Both the position numbers and the translations under genes were made by a program. From Chitinophaga sp. (GTDB taxonomy: Bacteria; Bacteroidota; Bacteroidia; Chitinophagales; Chitinophagaceae): a stretch of DNA of 64,000 bases. The stretch is taken from assembly GCF_017745275.1 (NCBI RefSeq), contig NZ_JAGHZS010000007.1, positions 186,001 to 250,000 on the forward strand. The letters run 5' to 3'. The notes below the pieces were generated by a model, which saw only the letters and a program-made list of their open reading frames with translations, searched no databases and was not told the DNA's origin. Of this stretch, positions 35,091 through 44,177 are shown piece by piece (within the stretch, counting starts at the first letter, position 1; each line of letters begins with the position of its first letter).

Positions 35091-38000
35091 CTGTTTTATT
35101 TCTATAGGCAGTGTAGAAAATGATGGGGAACACCAGCAAGGTCAATACCGTTGCGGTAATTAAACCACCAATTACTACAATAGCTAAAGGCTTTTGTGTT
35201 TCTGAACCAATACCATGGGAAATAGCCGCGGGTATCAAACCAATCGCCGCCATCAGGGCAGTCATTACTACCGGCCGGATACGGCTTTGTACCCCTAGTT
35301 TAATAGACTCATTCAGTGATAACCGGTCCTCCAGGTTTTTATGGAATACTGAAATAAGAATCACCCCATTTTGAATACAGATACCAAAGAGCGCAATAAA
35401 GCCCACACCGGCAGAGATACCAAAGTTCATATTGGTCACGTGCAGCGCCAGGATACCACCAATCAATGCGAAAGGCACATTCATTAATACCAGCCCCGCA
35501 TCTTTTACACTACCCAGCATAATGAACAACACCATGAAAATGGCGATGATACTGATGGGTACTACCTGTCCCAAGCGTTGCGTAGCACGCACCTGGTTCT
35601 CGAATTCGCCCGTCCAGCCAATGCTGTAGCCTTTTGGCAGCTTAACTGCTTTGTTAATACGTGCCTGTGCTTCCGCGATGGTGCTACCAAGGTCACGGTC
35701 ACGCACCGAAAATTTAACCCCAATGAAACGCTTGTTGCTGTCACGGTAAATGAAAGCCGGACCGGTAATGGTTTTGATTTCGGCAATCTCTTTCAGTGGT
35801 ACTTTGTTATTATTGATGGTAGGCACCATCAGGTTGGCGAGATCGTCTTCTGTTTTACGATAGTTTTCATCGTAACGAATCCTGATATCAAATTTTTTCT
35901 CGCCTTCGTACAACTGGGTGGCGGTTTTACCGCCAATCGCCATTTCAATAACGGCCTGTGCATCGCCAGTGGCCACACCGTATTGGGCCATTTTATTGTC
36001 GTCCAGGTTAATGCTCATCTCCGGTTGGCCAATGTTGCGGATCACCCCGAGATCTTTAATCCCCTGTACGGTTTTCAATTGCGCTACTACCTGTTGCGAC
36101 AATGCCTCCAGCTTCACCAGGTCGTCGCCGAATATTTTTACTCCATTGGCGGCTTTGAAACCCGCCACTGCTTCAGATACGTTGTCACTGATCGGTTGCG
36201 AGAAGTTGAGAATAATACCAGGATATTTTTTCAGACGGGCTTCCATTTGTGAGATCAGCTCGTCCTGTGTGATCTTACGTTTCCATTCTTCTTTCGGCGC
36301 AAGGTCCACCTGGTACTGCACGAAATAGAACCCGTTAGGATCAGTACCATCGTTGGAGCGTCCTACCTGGGACAATACCCTTTTTACTTCCGGGAATCCG
36401 CCGAGATCTTCGCGGATGGCATGGGCCATTTTGGTGCTTTCTGTCATCGACATACTCATTGGCAACTCCGTGGTAACCCATAGAGAGCCTTCGTTAAGCT
36501 GCGGCAGGAACTCAGTGCCGAGGAATTTTGCAGAAGCAAAGGTCACCAGCATGAATGCAATGGCCAGGGTAATACTTAAACGTTTGTTCCGGTAGGTCCA
36601 GCCGAAGCCTCTCATTACAATGCGGTCAAAGAAATTCACCAGCACATTATGTTTCTCTTTCACATTTTTATTCAGTAAAATAGAACACAGTACCGGCACC
36701 AGCGTTAAGGTGAACAGGAGGGCACCTAATAAGGCAAAGCCCAGTGTCCACGCCAGTGGAGAGAACATTTTACCTTCTACTTTCTGGAAAGAGAAGATAG
36801 GTATCAGGGAGATGATAATAATGAGTTTGGAAAAGAAGATGGCCTTTGCCAGTTCTCCACCTGTTTGCTTGATCCAGCCCAGCTTGGCCATTTTGTTGAA
36901 ACGTGCCATGCCGTACTTATGGGCTTTATGGTCGAGCATTACGAAGATACCTTCCACCATTACCACGGCTCCGTCTATGATGATACCAAAGTCGATAGCA
37001 CCCATAGACAGCAGGTTGGCACTCATTCCTTTGAGGCGTAAGCACATGAAAGCAAAGAGCAATGCCAGCGGGATAATGATCGACACAATCACCGTAGTAC
37101 GCCAGTCGGCCATGAAGAGGAATACAATCACTGTTACGAAAATGATACCTTCTACCAGGTTGTGCATCACCGTATGGGTACAGAATTCCATGAGGTTGTC
37201 CCGGTCATAGAACGTTTCCATTTTAATATCTTCCGGCAGGATGGTTTCATTCAGTTCTTTCAGCTTCTCTTTCAGTTTAATGAGTACTTCTGAAGGATTT
37301 TCACCTTTGCGCATCACCACAATACCTTCTACCAGGTCGTCATTTTTATCAATACCCACCTGTCCCACACGTGGGGCAGAAGCTTCGTGTACGTTAGCCA
37401 GGTCTTTTACCAGCAGGGGTACACCATTAATATTTTGTACGATAATGTTATTGATATCCTGTATACTGTTCAGCAAACCAATACCGCGTACAACGTAGGC
37501 TTGTCCGTTCTTTTCAATCACGTCACCACCTACGTTCACATTACTTTTGGTAACAGCCTGGTATAATTCCAGGGGCGTAATATCGTATTTGGCGAGTCTT
37601 ACCGGGTCTGCAGAGATCTCATAAATTTTTTCCTGGCCACCAAAGGCTACTACGTCGGCAACGCCAGGCACACTACGGATCTGGCGGTCTATCACCCAGT
37701 TTTGCCAGGTGAGCAGGTCGCGGGAATCGCGCTTATTGCTTTTCAGGTAATACCTGAAAATTTCGCCGGTAGGGCCATATGGTGGCTGTACTTCGGGTTC
37801 GGCCCCTTCGGGTAGTCCGAGGCCTCCCAGCATGTTATTGACTTGTTGCCGGGCGAAGAAGTCTTCTACATCATCTTCAAACATGATTTTTACCACAGAC
37901 AAGCCGAACATGGTCACGGAACGTACACTGGTTTTCTTCTGCACCGCGTTCATAGCTACTTCTATGGGCAGCGTTACAAAACGTTCCACTTCCTGTGCGC

Positions 38001-38178
38001 TGCGTCCATTCCATTTGGTAACAATCACGATCTGTGTATTGGTTACATCCGGAAATGCTTCGATCGGCGTATGCACGAAGGAAAATATGCCTGCAGCAAT
38101 CAGCGTGGCTACGCTGATAAAAACAAACAACTTATTCCTCAGCGAAAAAGCTACAATATTTCTAATGAATTTATTCAT
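35077..38178 (-). CDS. Heavy-metal efflux RND pump, CusA/CzcA family
   Basis: A 1033-aa inner-membrane proton antiporter, the pump of a tripartite metal exporter. It has 12 transmembrane helices and two large periplasmic domains. The HME-RND signature in TM4 is GAIDFGIIIDGAVVMVEG, with the proton-relay acidic residues. The N-terminus (FVFISVATLIAAGIFSFVHTPIEAFPDVTNTQ) and APRVGQVGIDKN are also typical. It is last in a minus-strand unit: two-component system, TolC, adaptor, porin, pump; 12 bp separates it from the porin gene. The metal cannot be decided by eye; CusA-like (Cu/Ag) and CzcA-like (Co/Zn/Cd) pumps are closely related. Confidence 0.94.
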   Translation of the reverse strand: MNKFIRNIVAFSLRNKLFVFISVATLIAAGIFSFVHTPIEAFPDVTNTQIVIVTKWNGRSAQEVERFVTLPIEVAMNAVQKKTSVRSVTMFGLSVVKIMFEDDVEDFFARQQVNNMLGGLGLPEGAEPEVQPPYGPTGEIFRYYLKSNKRDSRDLLTWQNWVIDRQIRSVPGVADVVAFGGQEKIYEISADPVRLAKYDITPLELYQAVTKSNVNVGGDVIEKNGQAYVVRGIGLLNSIQDINNIIVQNINGVPLLVKDLANVHEASAPRVGQVGIDKNDDLVEGIVVMRKGENPSEVLIKLKEKLKELNETILPEDIKMETFYDRDNLMEFCTHTVMHNLVEGIIFVTVIVFLFMADWRTTVIVSIIIPLALLFAFMCLRLKGMSANLLSMGAIDFGIIIDGAVVMVEGIFVMLDHKAHKYGMARFNKMAKLGWIKQTGGELAKAIFFSKLIIIISLIPIFSFQKVEGKMFSPLAWTLGFALLGALLFTLTLVPVLCSILLNKNVKEKHNVLVNFFDRIVMRGFGWTYRNKRLSITLAIAFMLVTFASAKFLGTEFLPQLNEGSLWVTTELPMSMSMTESTKMAHAIREDLGGFPEVKRVLSQVGRSNDGTDPNGFYFVQYQVDLAPKEEWKRKITQDELISQMEARLKKYPGIILNFSQPISDNVSEAVAGFKAANGVKIFGDDLVKLEALSQQVVAQLKTVQGIKDLGVIRNIGQPEMSINLDDNKMAQYGVATGDAQAVIEMAIGGKTATQLYEGEKKFDIRIRYDENYRKTEDDLANLMVPTINNNKVPLKEIAEIKTITGPAFIYRDSNKRFIGVKFSVRDRDLGSTIAEAQARINKAVKLPKGYSIGWTGEFENQVRATQRLGQVVPISIIAIFMVLFIMLGSVKDAGLVLMNVPFALIGGILALHVTNMNFGISAGVGFIALFGICIQNGVILISVFHKNLEDRLSLNESIKLGVQSRIRPVVMTALMAAIGLIPAAISHGIGSETQKPLAIVVIGGLITATVLTLLVFPIIFYTAYRNKTAISH

Positions 38179-38190
38179 AACTCCTGTTCT

Positions 38191-39528
38191 TTAGAATGCC
38201 ACTCTGGTCCTTATACCCAGGATATTCACCGGTCCGCGGTCCTTGTTGTAGGCAGGATGCAGCACAAACTGATAATCCGGGCTCAGGGCAATATGTAGCC
38301 TGGTAATGTTACATTGATAGAATACTTCAGCAATCATTTCGGGGGCATAGTTTAGCCGGCCATCGCCCACCATAAATCCGCTGCCACCGGCGGCCAGGTA
38401 GTCGCGGTGGTCTTTGGACAAGCCATTTACCACCAATGCCACGCCTGCATTGTCTTGCGCGCGGTGCCAGTTGCTGCCGTTCTGCAGCCATCCGGCACTG
38501 ACGGAGCGATCTATTTCGGTATAGGCCCAGGTTTCATTACGGCCATCATTCCACGAGGCTTTCAGAAAAGCACCGCCGCTATTGGTGAGTGCCTGGTCTA
38601 TATTGATACCGAAGCCATATTTGGTACGGCCATCTCTCCGGACAGCAGTGATGTCGGGTGTATCTATGGCCATTTTCACCGCTTCGTGATAGTTACCCAT
38701 CGGCGCCTGGTTAATGAAAGCCATTACGCGCACATTGCCCTCCCGCTTATTGAGTGTATGCGTGTGCGTTACCTCCACTAATTCGCCATTTGATTTCCCA
38801 TAGTTATAATTGAGCGTAGGGCCATTAGCGGTAGTAGGTTCGAGCGAAGTGGCAGCTTGTACCATCCAGTTGTTTTTCCGGTATTGTATGGTCAGCGCCA
38901 TGGTATAGCCACGTACATCTGCCGGATAATCCCACGCGGCATTACTCATCAGCGCCCAGTTCAGGAACTGGGTCCGGGGATCATGTGCGTAGTTGTTCTG
39001 GTCAAAGAAGTCGGCCAGGCAGTATTTACCACCAATGAAGCGCAGGTAATGCATTGGCGTAGTGCCACCCACATTATTCAGGTCGTCGTCATCCGCTTCT
39101 CTTTGCGTGGTTAACGGTAACGTATAAACCGCGAAGGCGCGGGCCAGGTATATCTTTGGTTTGGGATCTCCCACCCGGAACGTTTCCCCGTTAGGGAAAC
39201 CCGCAATGCCGGTAGCGTGGCTGAGACCTTCGCCACCAGCGAGTTCCGGGTTCACATATATTTCAAGATCCTTTAACGGACGAATACCGGCGTAAATAGT
39301 ACTGGTAATAGATGTCGCACTTTTTTCATGGGTACGAAAGCTGTTGGGACCGGTATATTTCGCAGAAAAGTCCGGGTGCCATTGGGTAACCAACGTCTGC
39401 TGGAAATGGAAAGTGTAGGGGATAAGGCTATCCGTCTTCTTATCCTGCGCCAGTAAACGTACGCTGCTGCAGGTCAGCATACCTATGAAAAATAAAACCT
39501 TTCTCACCGGTCTAGTCTTTAAGGGCAT
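38191..39528 (-). CDS. OprB-like carbohydrate-selective porin family protein in the metal efflux cluster
   Basis: A 445-aa outer-membrane barrel with a signal peptide (cut near RLLAQD). It contains repeated aromatic-rich strands and the family-typical stretches QTLVTQWHPDFSAKYTGPNS and LEIYVNPELAGGEGLSH, with the C-terminus ending RTRVAF. I place it in the OprB-like porin family. It overlaps the adaptor gene's end by 17 bases and precedes the RND pump by 12 bp, so it is translated as part of the metal-efflux unit. That context suggests an accessory outer-membrane channel for metal or metal complexes rather than sugar uptake; this is inference. Confidence 0.8.
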   Translation of the reverse strand: MPLKTRPVRKVLFFIGMLTCSSVRLLAQDKKTDSLIPYTFHFQQTLVTQWHPDFSAKYTGPNSFRTHEKSATSITSTIYAGIRPLKDLEIYVNPELAGGEGLSHATGIAGFPNGETFRVGDPKPKIYLARAFAVYTLPLTTQREADDDDLNNVGGTTPMHYLRFIGGKYCLADFFDQNNYAHDPRTQFLNWALMSNAAWDYPADVRGYTMALTIQYRKNNWMVQAATSLEPTTANGPTLNYNYGKSNGELVEVTHTHTLNKREGNVRVMAFINQAPMGNYHEAVKMAIDTPDITAVRRDGRTKYGFGINIDQALTNSGGAFLKASWNDGRNETWAYTEIDRSVSAGWLQNGSNWHRAQDNAGVALVVNGLSKDHRDYLAAGGSGFMVGDGRLNYAPEMIAEVFYQCNITRLHIALSPDYQFVLHPAYNKDRGPVNILGIRTRVAF

Positions 39529-40603
39529 CGTAAATGAGTAGTTGATTTTTTGAGATTACTTTCTCGTCCGGACTGAGGCCGGAAGCAATGTAAGTAAGGT
39601 CACCAGCAGTTTTTGCTACTTCCACCTGCCGAACCGCGATGTTGAATTTATCTTTAAATACCAGCACATAGTTTTTGCTGTTGTCAAAGATAACAGCCGC
39701 CGACGGGATGGCTATTTTCTGGTCGTTGTCCTGGTATTTGATATATACGGTCGCAAACATTTCAGGTTTTAACTGCATATTTTTATTATCGATGCTGATA
39801 CGTACCTGCATAGTTTTGGTAGCCGGATCCAGGAAGTTATATATCTTATCAATTTTACCATGGAAAGGTTGATCGGGGTAGCTCACCGTTACTACATTGG
39901 CCTCATAACCTTCTTTAATACGGGCTATATCTGTTTCAAATACGTTAGCCATTACCCACACATCATCCAGCTCGGAAATCGTGAAAATGTTGGCGCTGTT
40001 ATCCGAACGGATTTCCATATTGTTGTTGATATTTTTTTCAATGATATAGCCGGAGATAGGCGCTGTTACCAGGTAGGTAGCGCCTTTACCTTTACGGTAA
40101 ATCTTGAAAAGGTCATTCAGCCGGTTGATCTCAGCAGAAGATTTCTGTACTTCTCCTTTAGCGTTCACTACATCTTTTTCAGTGCTCAAACGGCTGTCGT
40201 ACAGGTCCTGTGCTACTTTCAGGTTTTTCTCAGCCACGTTGTGGTCTGAGTTGGCCTGTGCCAATTGCTTTTCATAGTCGGCAATTTCAGCGCTATGAAT
40301 TACGGCCAGTACCTGGCCTTTTTGTACATAATCACCCAACTGCACTTTAATATCTTCCACATAACCACTTACCAGCGGATATACTTTTAATACCTTACCG
40401 CCATTAGGTGTTACCTTACCTGAAAGACGCAATTCATTCATTACCGGTTGCATATGTGCTGTGTCAATGCGGATATTTTTCAGCATGGTGTCACTGAGCA
40501 CAAAAGTGGTCTTCTCTGTATCTTCTGCCTGGCTGTGTTTGCAGCCGCTCCATAAAATGGTGGCCAGCAGCGAAAAGCCAATAATAAGGATAGGCTGTTT
40601 CAT
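39512..40603 (-). CDS. RND efflux periplasmic adaptor (CusB/CzcB-like) lipoprotein
   Basis: A 363-aa membrane-fusion protein linking the RND pump to TolC. Signal sequence with lipobox LWSGC (Cys21). Barrel-sandwich halves are PLVSGYVEDIKVQLGDYVQKGQVLAVI and YLVTAPISGYIIEKNINNN, and the alpha-hairpin between them is at about 95-165. Beta-barrel: VWVMANVFETDIARIKEGYEANV. Start: the ATG at 40603, 5 bp after the TolC stop, gives a clean signal peptide. A longer frame from 40660 would overlap TolC by 53 bases and lacks a signal start. Confidence 0.92.
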   Translation of the reverse strand: MKQPILIIGFSLLATILWSGCKHSQAEDTEKTTFVLSDTMLKNIRIDTAHMQPVMNELRLSGKVTPNGGKVLKVYPLVSGYVEDIKVQLGDYVQKGQVLAVIHSAEIADYEKQLAQANSDHNVAEKNLKVAQDLYDSRLSTEKDVVNAKGEVQKSSAEINRLNDLFKIYRKGKGATYLVTAPISGYIIEKNINNNMEIRSDNSANIFTISELDDVWVMANVFETDIARIKEGYEANVVTVSYPDQPFHGKIDKIYNFLDPATKTMQVRISIDNKNMQLKPEMFATVYIKYQDNDQKIAIPSAAVIFDNSKNYVLVFKDKFNIAVRQVEVAKTAGDLTYIASGLSPDEKVISKNQLLIYDALKD

Positions 40604-40607
40604 GCGC

Positions 40608-41900
40608 TTAGTTTTTAAATAGTTCTTGTCCTGTTGCATAGTTGAGTTCTTCGTAAGCATTTACCCGGTTGGATAAAAACTTGTTGATATTTTTCGCGTT
40701 GTCGCTGTAGCTATTGAAATAATCAATAAACTGAAGGAGAGAGATATTGCCTTTACTGAAGTTTTTGGCTACTTCATCGATAAGGGTATCAAATTCGCCC
40801 TGGAACTGATGCAGGTCAAATCCCTTGTAACGCTTTTCCAGTGCAATGATGCGCTGGTAAGCGTTCAATACTTCCGTTTGTGCGATAGATTGTTGTTGCA
40901 GCAGTTGTTGCTTTTCGCTGCCAATCTGTAATTGCGCGGCGCGGATATTCCCTTGGTTGCGGTTCCATACCGGGAGGTCAATACCTAATGTGAGGCCTAC
41001 GAAATTATTGACATAGCTACCTTGTTTATCATAAGTAGCCCCGAGGTGTAAATCCGGTACTGCCAGCGATTTCTGCAAGCGATAGTTCAACTGGGCGGTC
41101 TGGTATTCCATGTCGGCAATCCTTACATCCGGCCTGTTTTGTGCAGCGCTGTCGAGTAGCGGTTGCAACTGAATTTTATCCAGGCTATATGAAACCAGGT
41201 CGGCGGGCTGCAGCCTGGCTTCATAAAAGTCCTGGGTATGTAACAATTGCTGTAGGTTTTTTTGAGATTCCAATTCCTGTTGTTTCAGATCCGCGAAGTC
41301 GTTCTCGATGCCTACCTGCAGGGCTTGTAGCCGGATCAGGTCCGAGTGGGCTACAGCACCTTTTTTATCGGCGGTAACATAGGCATCCACTATTTTTTGC
41401 AGATTTTCCAGCTGCTCTTTTAATACCTTTTCGGTTTGTTGCTGGTAATAGATATTGTAGAAGTTTTCGCGTAACTGTAAGCGGAGCGTACGTACCAGCT
41501 CATCAAAGTTGGCTTCGCTCATTTTCGCTGCAGCGGCAGCAAGTTGTATGCTTTTGTTTCTTTTGCCGGCCAGTTGTATCAGCTGGTCAATGGTGTATTG
41601 CGTTTCGCCACCGGAACCCACGTTGAAGGGCTTCAGTTTATCGGTACTACCAAAACCGAGTACACTGCTGAAAGAGGGATTATTCCACATCTTAGCTTGT
41701 CGTATCAGGGCTTTTGCGGCATCTACCTGGTAGCGTTGTGCCAGCAGGGAATAATTCTTCAACAGGAAGGAATCCTCTACGGCCTGCAAGGTGATAGGTT
41801 GTGAAGACGTTTGTGCCTGTGAAGGTTGAATAAAGCCCAGGCAACATATGCACGCCGTTAGTAACAGCATCCTTTTAGTTCGCATAAATCCAAATTTCAT
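40608..41900 (-). CDS. TolC-family outer membrane efflux protein
   Basis: A 430-aa outer-membrane factor (CusC/CzcC-like). A signal peptide (cut near SQAQTSS) is followed by two repeats of long alpha-hairpins (for example FYNIYYQQQTEKVLKEQLENL and IAQTEVLNAYQRIIALEKR). The typical GLTLGIDLPVWNRNQGNIRAAQ motif, found in metal-efflux TolC proteins, is at about 285-305. First structural gene of the efflux unit, 76 bp downstream of the histidine kinase stop-side gap. Confidence 0.92.
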   Translation of the reverse strand: MKFGFMRTKRMLLLTACICCLGFIQPSQAQTSSQPITLQAVEDSFLLKNYSLLAQRYQVDAAKALIRQAKMWNNPSFSSVLGFGSTDKLKPFNVGSGGETQYTIDQLIQLAGKRNKSIQLAAAAAKMSEANFDELVRTLRLQLRENFYNIYYQQQTEKVLKEQLENLQKIVDAYVTADKKGAVAHSDLIRLQALQVGIENDFADLKQQELESQKNLQQLLHTQDFYEARLQPADLVSYSLDKIQLQPLLDSAAQNRPDVRIADMEYQTAQLNYRLQKSLAVPDLHLGATYDKQGSYVNNFVGLTLGIDLPVWNRNQGNIRAAQLQIGSEKQQLLQQQSIAQTEVLNAYQRIIALEKRYKGFDLHQFQGEFDTLIDEVAKNFSKGNISLLQFIDYFNSYSDNAKNINKFLSNRVNAYEELNYATGQELFKN

Positions 41901-41976
41901 GATACAAAGCTCATGAAGCAGAATTAAAGGGGCCTTTAACGGACATTAAAATAACCTTAAAGAATTACCAGGGGGA

Positions 41977-43347
41977 TTATAAATGGGGAAGCATTACTGT
42001 GAAAGTGGTGCCTTCAGCAGGAGTGGAGGTCACTGTAATATGGCCTTCATGAATTTGTACTATTTTTTTACAGATAGATAAACCAAGGCCATGGCCGCGG
42101 ATTTGAAGGGCATTTTGGCCACGATAGAAAGGCTCAAATATTTTATTGATTTCTTCCGGGGGAATGCCAATCCCCGTGTCTTTTATCTGCACCAGGATAT
42201 ATTGTGTAAAGAAATCAATGGTCACCAGTGCGGTATTGTTCTTCGAAAATTTGCAGGCATTATCAATTAGGTTCAGGAAAAGCACTTTCAACAGGTTTTC
42301 ATTTCCGTAACAGGTCACCAGCAAATCATTGTCAGGTACTTTCACGAAATGAATCTCTACTTTGCTGGCAGTTTTGTGTTTGAGCCTTATCAGCGTGGTC
42401 ATTTCCATCAGCAATTCATCAATACGCACATTGCTCAATACAAATTCCTGTTGCCGCATTTCCGACTGGGCCAGTTGTAACAGGCCATTGGAGAGGTCCG
42501 ACAGGTTCTCGGCATCTTCCAGTACAGAGGTTAGCAAAGCCAGGTATTCTTCATTAGACCGGTCTTTGGACAGCGCCACCTGTAATTGGCTGATAATGGC
42601 TGCCAATGGGGTGCGTAGCTCATGAGAGGCATTGCTTACAAAGCTTTTTTGCAGGTGAAAGGACTCACTTAAACGTTGCAGCATGGTGTTGAAATTGGCC
42701 CCCAGTGTAGCAATTTCATCTTTCCCTTTTACCGCCACCTGCGTATCCTGCATATTGTTGGCGTTGATACTATCCACCTGCTGTACCAGTTGATCAATAG
42801 GCTGCACCATTTTCCGGGCAAAGAAATAACCTACACCAACAAGGATGATTACGGCGGTAATCAGCTCGAGCAGCAGGATCTGGCTGAGGTTCTGCAGGTT
42901 CTGAAAGCCATATTTATCGAAGGAAGATACCAGCACAATCACGGAAACATTTCCTTCGGTATAATACACACCTACTACTTCGCCGCCGTTTTTTTCGTAG
43001 CTGTACAACTTATTTTCCTTGATATAGTTCAGGAGGGTAGGATGCGTGCGAACAGTGGTATCTTTCAGGTTGCTATACAGCAAATCATAATTCGGGTTGT
43101 ATACCAGGATGGTTTCTTTATAGAGGTCCTGGAAGGTGGTGCGATCCAGTTTCCGCAACAGGTCTACTTTAACGTTCCCGTCTTCAATAATCACATTGGC
43201 AATAGACCGGGCCCTGTATTCCAGTCGTTCCAGGTATTCTGCCTTCCTGGATTTAGCAGAAAAATAGTAGGCCAGCACGGCAAATGCAATCAGCATCAGC
43301 GTTGCCGATATGGTATAATAGAGCGCTATTTTGTATTTGATCTTCAA
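41977..43347 (-). CDS. Sensor histidine kinase of the metal-efflux two-component system
   Basis: A 456-aa membrane kinase. TM1 is at about 8-28 and the periplasmic sensor at 30-155. TM2 is at about 156-176 (LLLELITAVIILVGVGYFF), then HAMP (178-232) and a HisKA domain with the phosphorylated His242 (SNASHELRTPLAA). The ATPase domain has N box NLIDNACKFSKNN, G1 DTGIGIPPEE and G2 GHGLGLSICKKI. It is encoded 16 bp after the response regulator and directly before the tolC-adaptor-porin-pump genes, so it probably switches them on in response to metal in the periplasm (inference). Confidence 0.93.
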   Translation of the reverse strand: MKIKYKIALYYTISATLMLIAFAVLAYYFSAKSRKAEYLERLEYRARSIANVIIEDGNVKVDLLRKLDRTTFQDLYKETILVYNPNYDLLYSNLKDTTVRTHPTLLNYIKENKLYSYEKNGGEVVGVYYTEGNVSVIVLVSSFDKYGFQNLQNLSQILLLELITAVIILVGVGYFFARKMVQPIDQLVQQVDSINANNMQDTQVAVKGKDEIATLGANFNTMLQRLSESFHLQKSFVSNASHELRTPLAAIISQLQVALSKDRSNEEYLALLTSVLEDAENLSDLSNGLLQLAQSEMRQQEFVLSNVRIDELLMEMTTLIRLKHKTASKVEIHFVKVPDNDLLVTCYGNENLLKVLFLNLIDNACKFSKNNTALVTIDFFTQYILVQIKDTGIGIPPEEINKIFEPFYRGQNALQIRGHGLGLSICKKIVQIHEGHITVTSTPAEGTTFTVMLPHL

Positions 43348-43363
43348 TCAGCCTAAGCGGGGA

Positions 43364-44050
43364 TTATTCTTCAGAAAGATAATAGCCCATACCGGTTTTG
43401 GTATGTAATAGTTTCTGCTCAAAATCCTTGTCTATTTTTTTGCGCAGGAAGTTCATGTATACTTCAATGACGTTGGTACCGGTATCAAAATCGATATCCC
43501 ATACCTTTTCTGCGATGGTGAGCTTGGAAATCACTTTACCTTTGTGCATGGCCAGGAATTCCAGTAGTTGATATTCTTTGGCGGTGAGGGCAATTTTTTT
43601 ACCGCCACGGGTCACATCTTTTTTCTCCCGGTCTATTTCCAGGTCTGCGATACTGATTTTATACTGTGTGCCATGAGTGGCTTCAGAACCGGCTCTTTTG
43701 AGGAATACGCGGATACGGGCCAGCAATTCGCGGAAGTCGAATGGTTTTATAAGATAGTCGTCAGCACCAATTTCAAACGCCTGCATCTTATCTTCCATGC
43801 CTCCCAGTGCGGTGAGCATGATAACCGGTACGCGGTTGTTTTTGTGGCGGATTACTTCACAAAGCTCGTAGCCGTTGTGATGGGGGAGGTTCAGGTCCAG
43901 GATCACCAGGTCGTAATTATTGCTGGTGGCAAGTCCTTTACCAATGCGGCCATCATAGGCTACATCCACATCAAAACCATTTTCTTCCAGCCCTTTCTTA
44001 ACGGCATTGGCCACTTTTACTTCGTCTTCAACTACCAGTATTTTTTGCAT
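43364..44050 (-). CDS. OmpR/PhoB-family response regulator
   Basis: A 228-aa DNA-binding regulator. The receiver domain (1-120) has acidic pocket EDE (8-10), phosphorylated Asp52 (LVILDLNLPHHNG), Thr in MLTALGG and Lys in DYLIKPFDFRELLAR. The winged-helix trans_reg_C domain covers about 130-225 (LTAKEYQLLEFLAMHKGKVISK, NVIEVYMNFLRKKID, KTGMGYYL). It is first in the minus-strand unit with the kinase and metal-efflux genes, resembling CusR/CzcR. Upstream is the heptad palindrome at 44064-44177, so its promoter must lie within or beyond that element. Confidence 0.94.
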   Translation of the reverse strand: MQKILVVEDEVKVANAVKKGLEENGFDVDVAYDGRIGKGLATSNNYDLVILDLNLPHHNGYELCEVIRHKNNRVPVIMLTALGGMEDKMQAFEIGADDYLIKPFDFRELLARIRVFLKRAGSEATHGTQYKISIADLEIDREKKDVTRGGKKIALTAKEYQLLEFLAMHKGKVISKLTIAEKVWDIDFDTGTNVIEVYMNFLRKKIDKDFEQKLLHTKTGMGYYLSEE

Positions 44051-44063
44051 AATACAGAGTTAC

Positions 44064-44177
44064 GAATTACGAATTATGAATTACGAATTACGGATTTGTG
44101 AGTAGATATAAAAAATTAATGATTTTCGGGTAGATCTACCAACAGATCCGTAATTCGTAATTCATAATTCGTAATTC
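44064..44177. repeat. ACGAATT-heptad palindrome (element E)
   Basis: Perfect 32-bp arms (44064-44095 and 44146-44177) made of GAATTAC/GAATTAT heptads enclose a 50-nt loop that itself contains the palindrome GGTAGATCTACC. The right arm reaches the stop codon of the ABC-F gene (44177), and the left arm lies 13 bp upstream of the response-regulator start. It sits between two genes read in the same (minus) direction, so it should act as terminator for the ABC-F gene. Confidence 0.9.

Noticed and set aside
38191..39528. Porin as a sugar-uptake gene independent of the efflux cluster
   Set aside because: It overlaps the adaptor gene by 17 bases and is 12 bp from the pump, so it is part of that operon whatever its family name.
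43568..44101. Plus-strand 177-aa ORF ending in ELRITNYELRITDL
   Set aside because: It is antisense to the response regulator, and its end is the translation of the ACGAATT heptads; a shadow ORF.
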